Shown here: one piece after another, positions 7,056 to 7,254 of the stretch | Position numbering within the stretch: position 1 is the first letter of the stretch | Layout of the letters: each line of letters opens with the position of its first letter | NCBI GenBank assembly: GCA_027618625.1 | Contig: JAQCER010000153.1 | Location: forward strand, 1-7,254 | Direction: 5' to 3' | Source of the DNA: Verrucomicrobiota bacterium | GTDB taxonomy: Bacteria > Verrucomicrobiota > Verrucomicrobiia > Verrucomicrobiales > DEV007 | Length of the DNA stretch: 7,254 bases | Made by a program: the position numbers and the translations under genes | The notes under the pieces: generated by a model | What the model was told of the DNA's origin: nothing | The model's input: only the letters and a program-made list of their open reading frames with translations | Database searches by the model: none

Positions 7056-7254
7056 TCACCATCCTGCCACTGCGCCCATCCAGAGTGCACCCCGCCAGAC
7101 CCACAGACCGCCCCAATCACCGTCACCCACCCCCAACAACCCAACCGCAAACTCCGTCCCCTCTGGCGCGACCTCATCCTCCGCGTCTGGGGCGAAGACC
7201 CGCTGCTCTGCCCCAAGTGCAAGACCACCATGAAGGTCGTGGACAAAGTCCTGC
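7056..7254 (+). pseudogene. IS91-type transposase fragment, C-terminal region, runs off the right edge
   Basis: The plus-strand frame opens after a TGA at 7053-7055 and stays open for 66 codons to the window edge. Its last 40 or so residues, including RKLRPLWRDLILRVWGEDPL followed by LCPKCKTTMKVVDKVL, match the C-terminal region of IS91-family (Transposase_32) transposases. There, a W-x-x-L-I-x-x-V-x-x-x-DPLLCPKC segment with a CxxC zinc-binding-like pair follows the catalytic domain. The preceding Pro/Thr-rich residues resemble the family's linker. Nothing of the N-terminal zinc-binding or HUH/tyrosine catalytic domain can fit, because the stop at 7053 and the start of the PhoD-like gene follow within 50 bases. 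No plausible early start codon is seen. This is therefore most likely a 5'-truncated remnant, although the true 3' end lies outside the window. The strand is opposite to all other genes. Confidence 0.6.

Noticed and set aside
7053..7058. TGATCA palindrome beside the transposase fragment, considered as an element end
   Set aside because: A six-base palindrome is expected by chance, and IS91-type ends are not defined by such a short site. The true boundary cannot be fixed from this window.
7010..7246. Upstream extension of the PhoD-like frame, open to 7246
   Set aside because: It is largely antisense to the recognisable transposase fragment. The first credible signal peptide begins at 7009.

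Overview
The window looks like chromosomal DNA from a bacterium of the Planctomycetota–Verrucomicrobiota group, more likely Verrucomicrobiota. Paired genes for a DUF1549/DUF1553 haem-motif protein (PSD1 family) and a Tat-exported DUF1501 protein are a hallmark of that group. The DUF1501 signal sequence (NRRDFLWKAGGG) and the wording of the transposase fragment at the right edge also fit. This assignment comes from family recognition, not from a search.

Layout, read on the minus strand (right to left): positions 7056-7254 hold a plus-strand fragment of the C-terminal part of an IS91-type transposase, which runs off the window. A 46-base gap follows, with a weak possible promoter. Then come three closely spaced minus-strand genes: a PhoD-like secreted metallophosphatase (7009-5081), a PSD1 protein with a c-type haem motif and an embedded discoidin-like domain (about 5036-2259), and a DUF1501 protein (2238-727). 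The gaps between them are 44 and 20 bases, so they almost certainly form one operon. After a 75-base GC-rich spacer with a short tandem repeat and a possible promoter comes a gene for a small secreted protein of unknown function (651-64). Twelve bases beyond its stop, another minus-strand reading frame starts and runs off the left edge (51-1).

All four complete proteins carry export signals. The PhoD-like and PSD1 proteins look Sec-exported, and the DUF1501 protein has a twin-arginine signal. The operon therefore describes an extracytoplasmic set: a phosphoesterase, a probable c-haem protein with a possible glycan- or surface-binding domain, and an alkaline-phosphatase-superfamily-like protein. 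A joint role in attacking a phosphorylated or sulfated polymer is an inference; PSD1/DUF1501 pairs still have no settled biochemical function. No RNA genes, CRISPR arrays or complete mobile elements are visible. No stretch over 300 bases lacks a gene.
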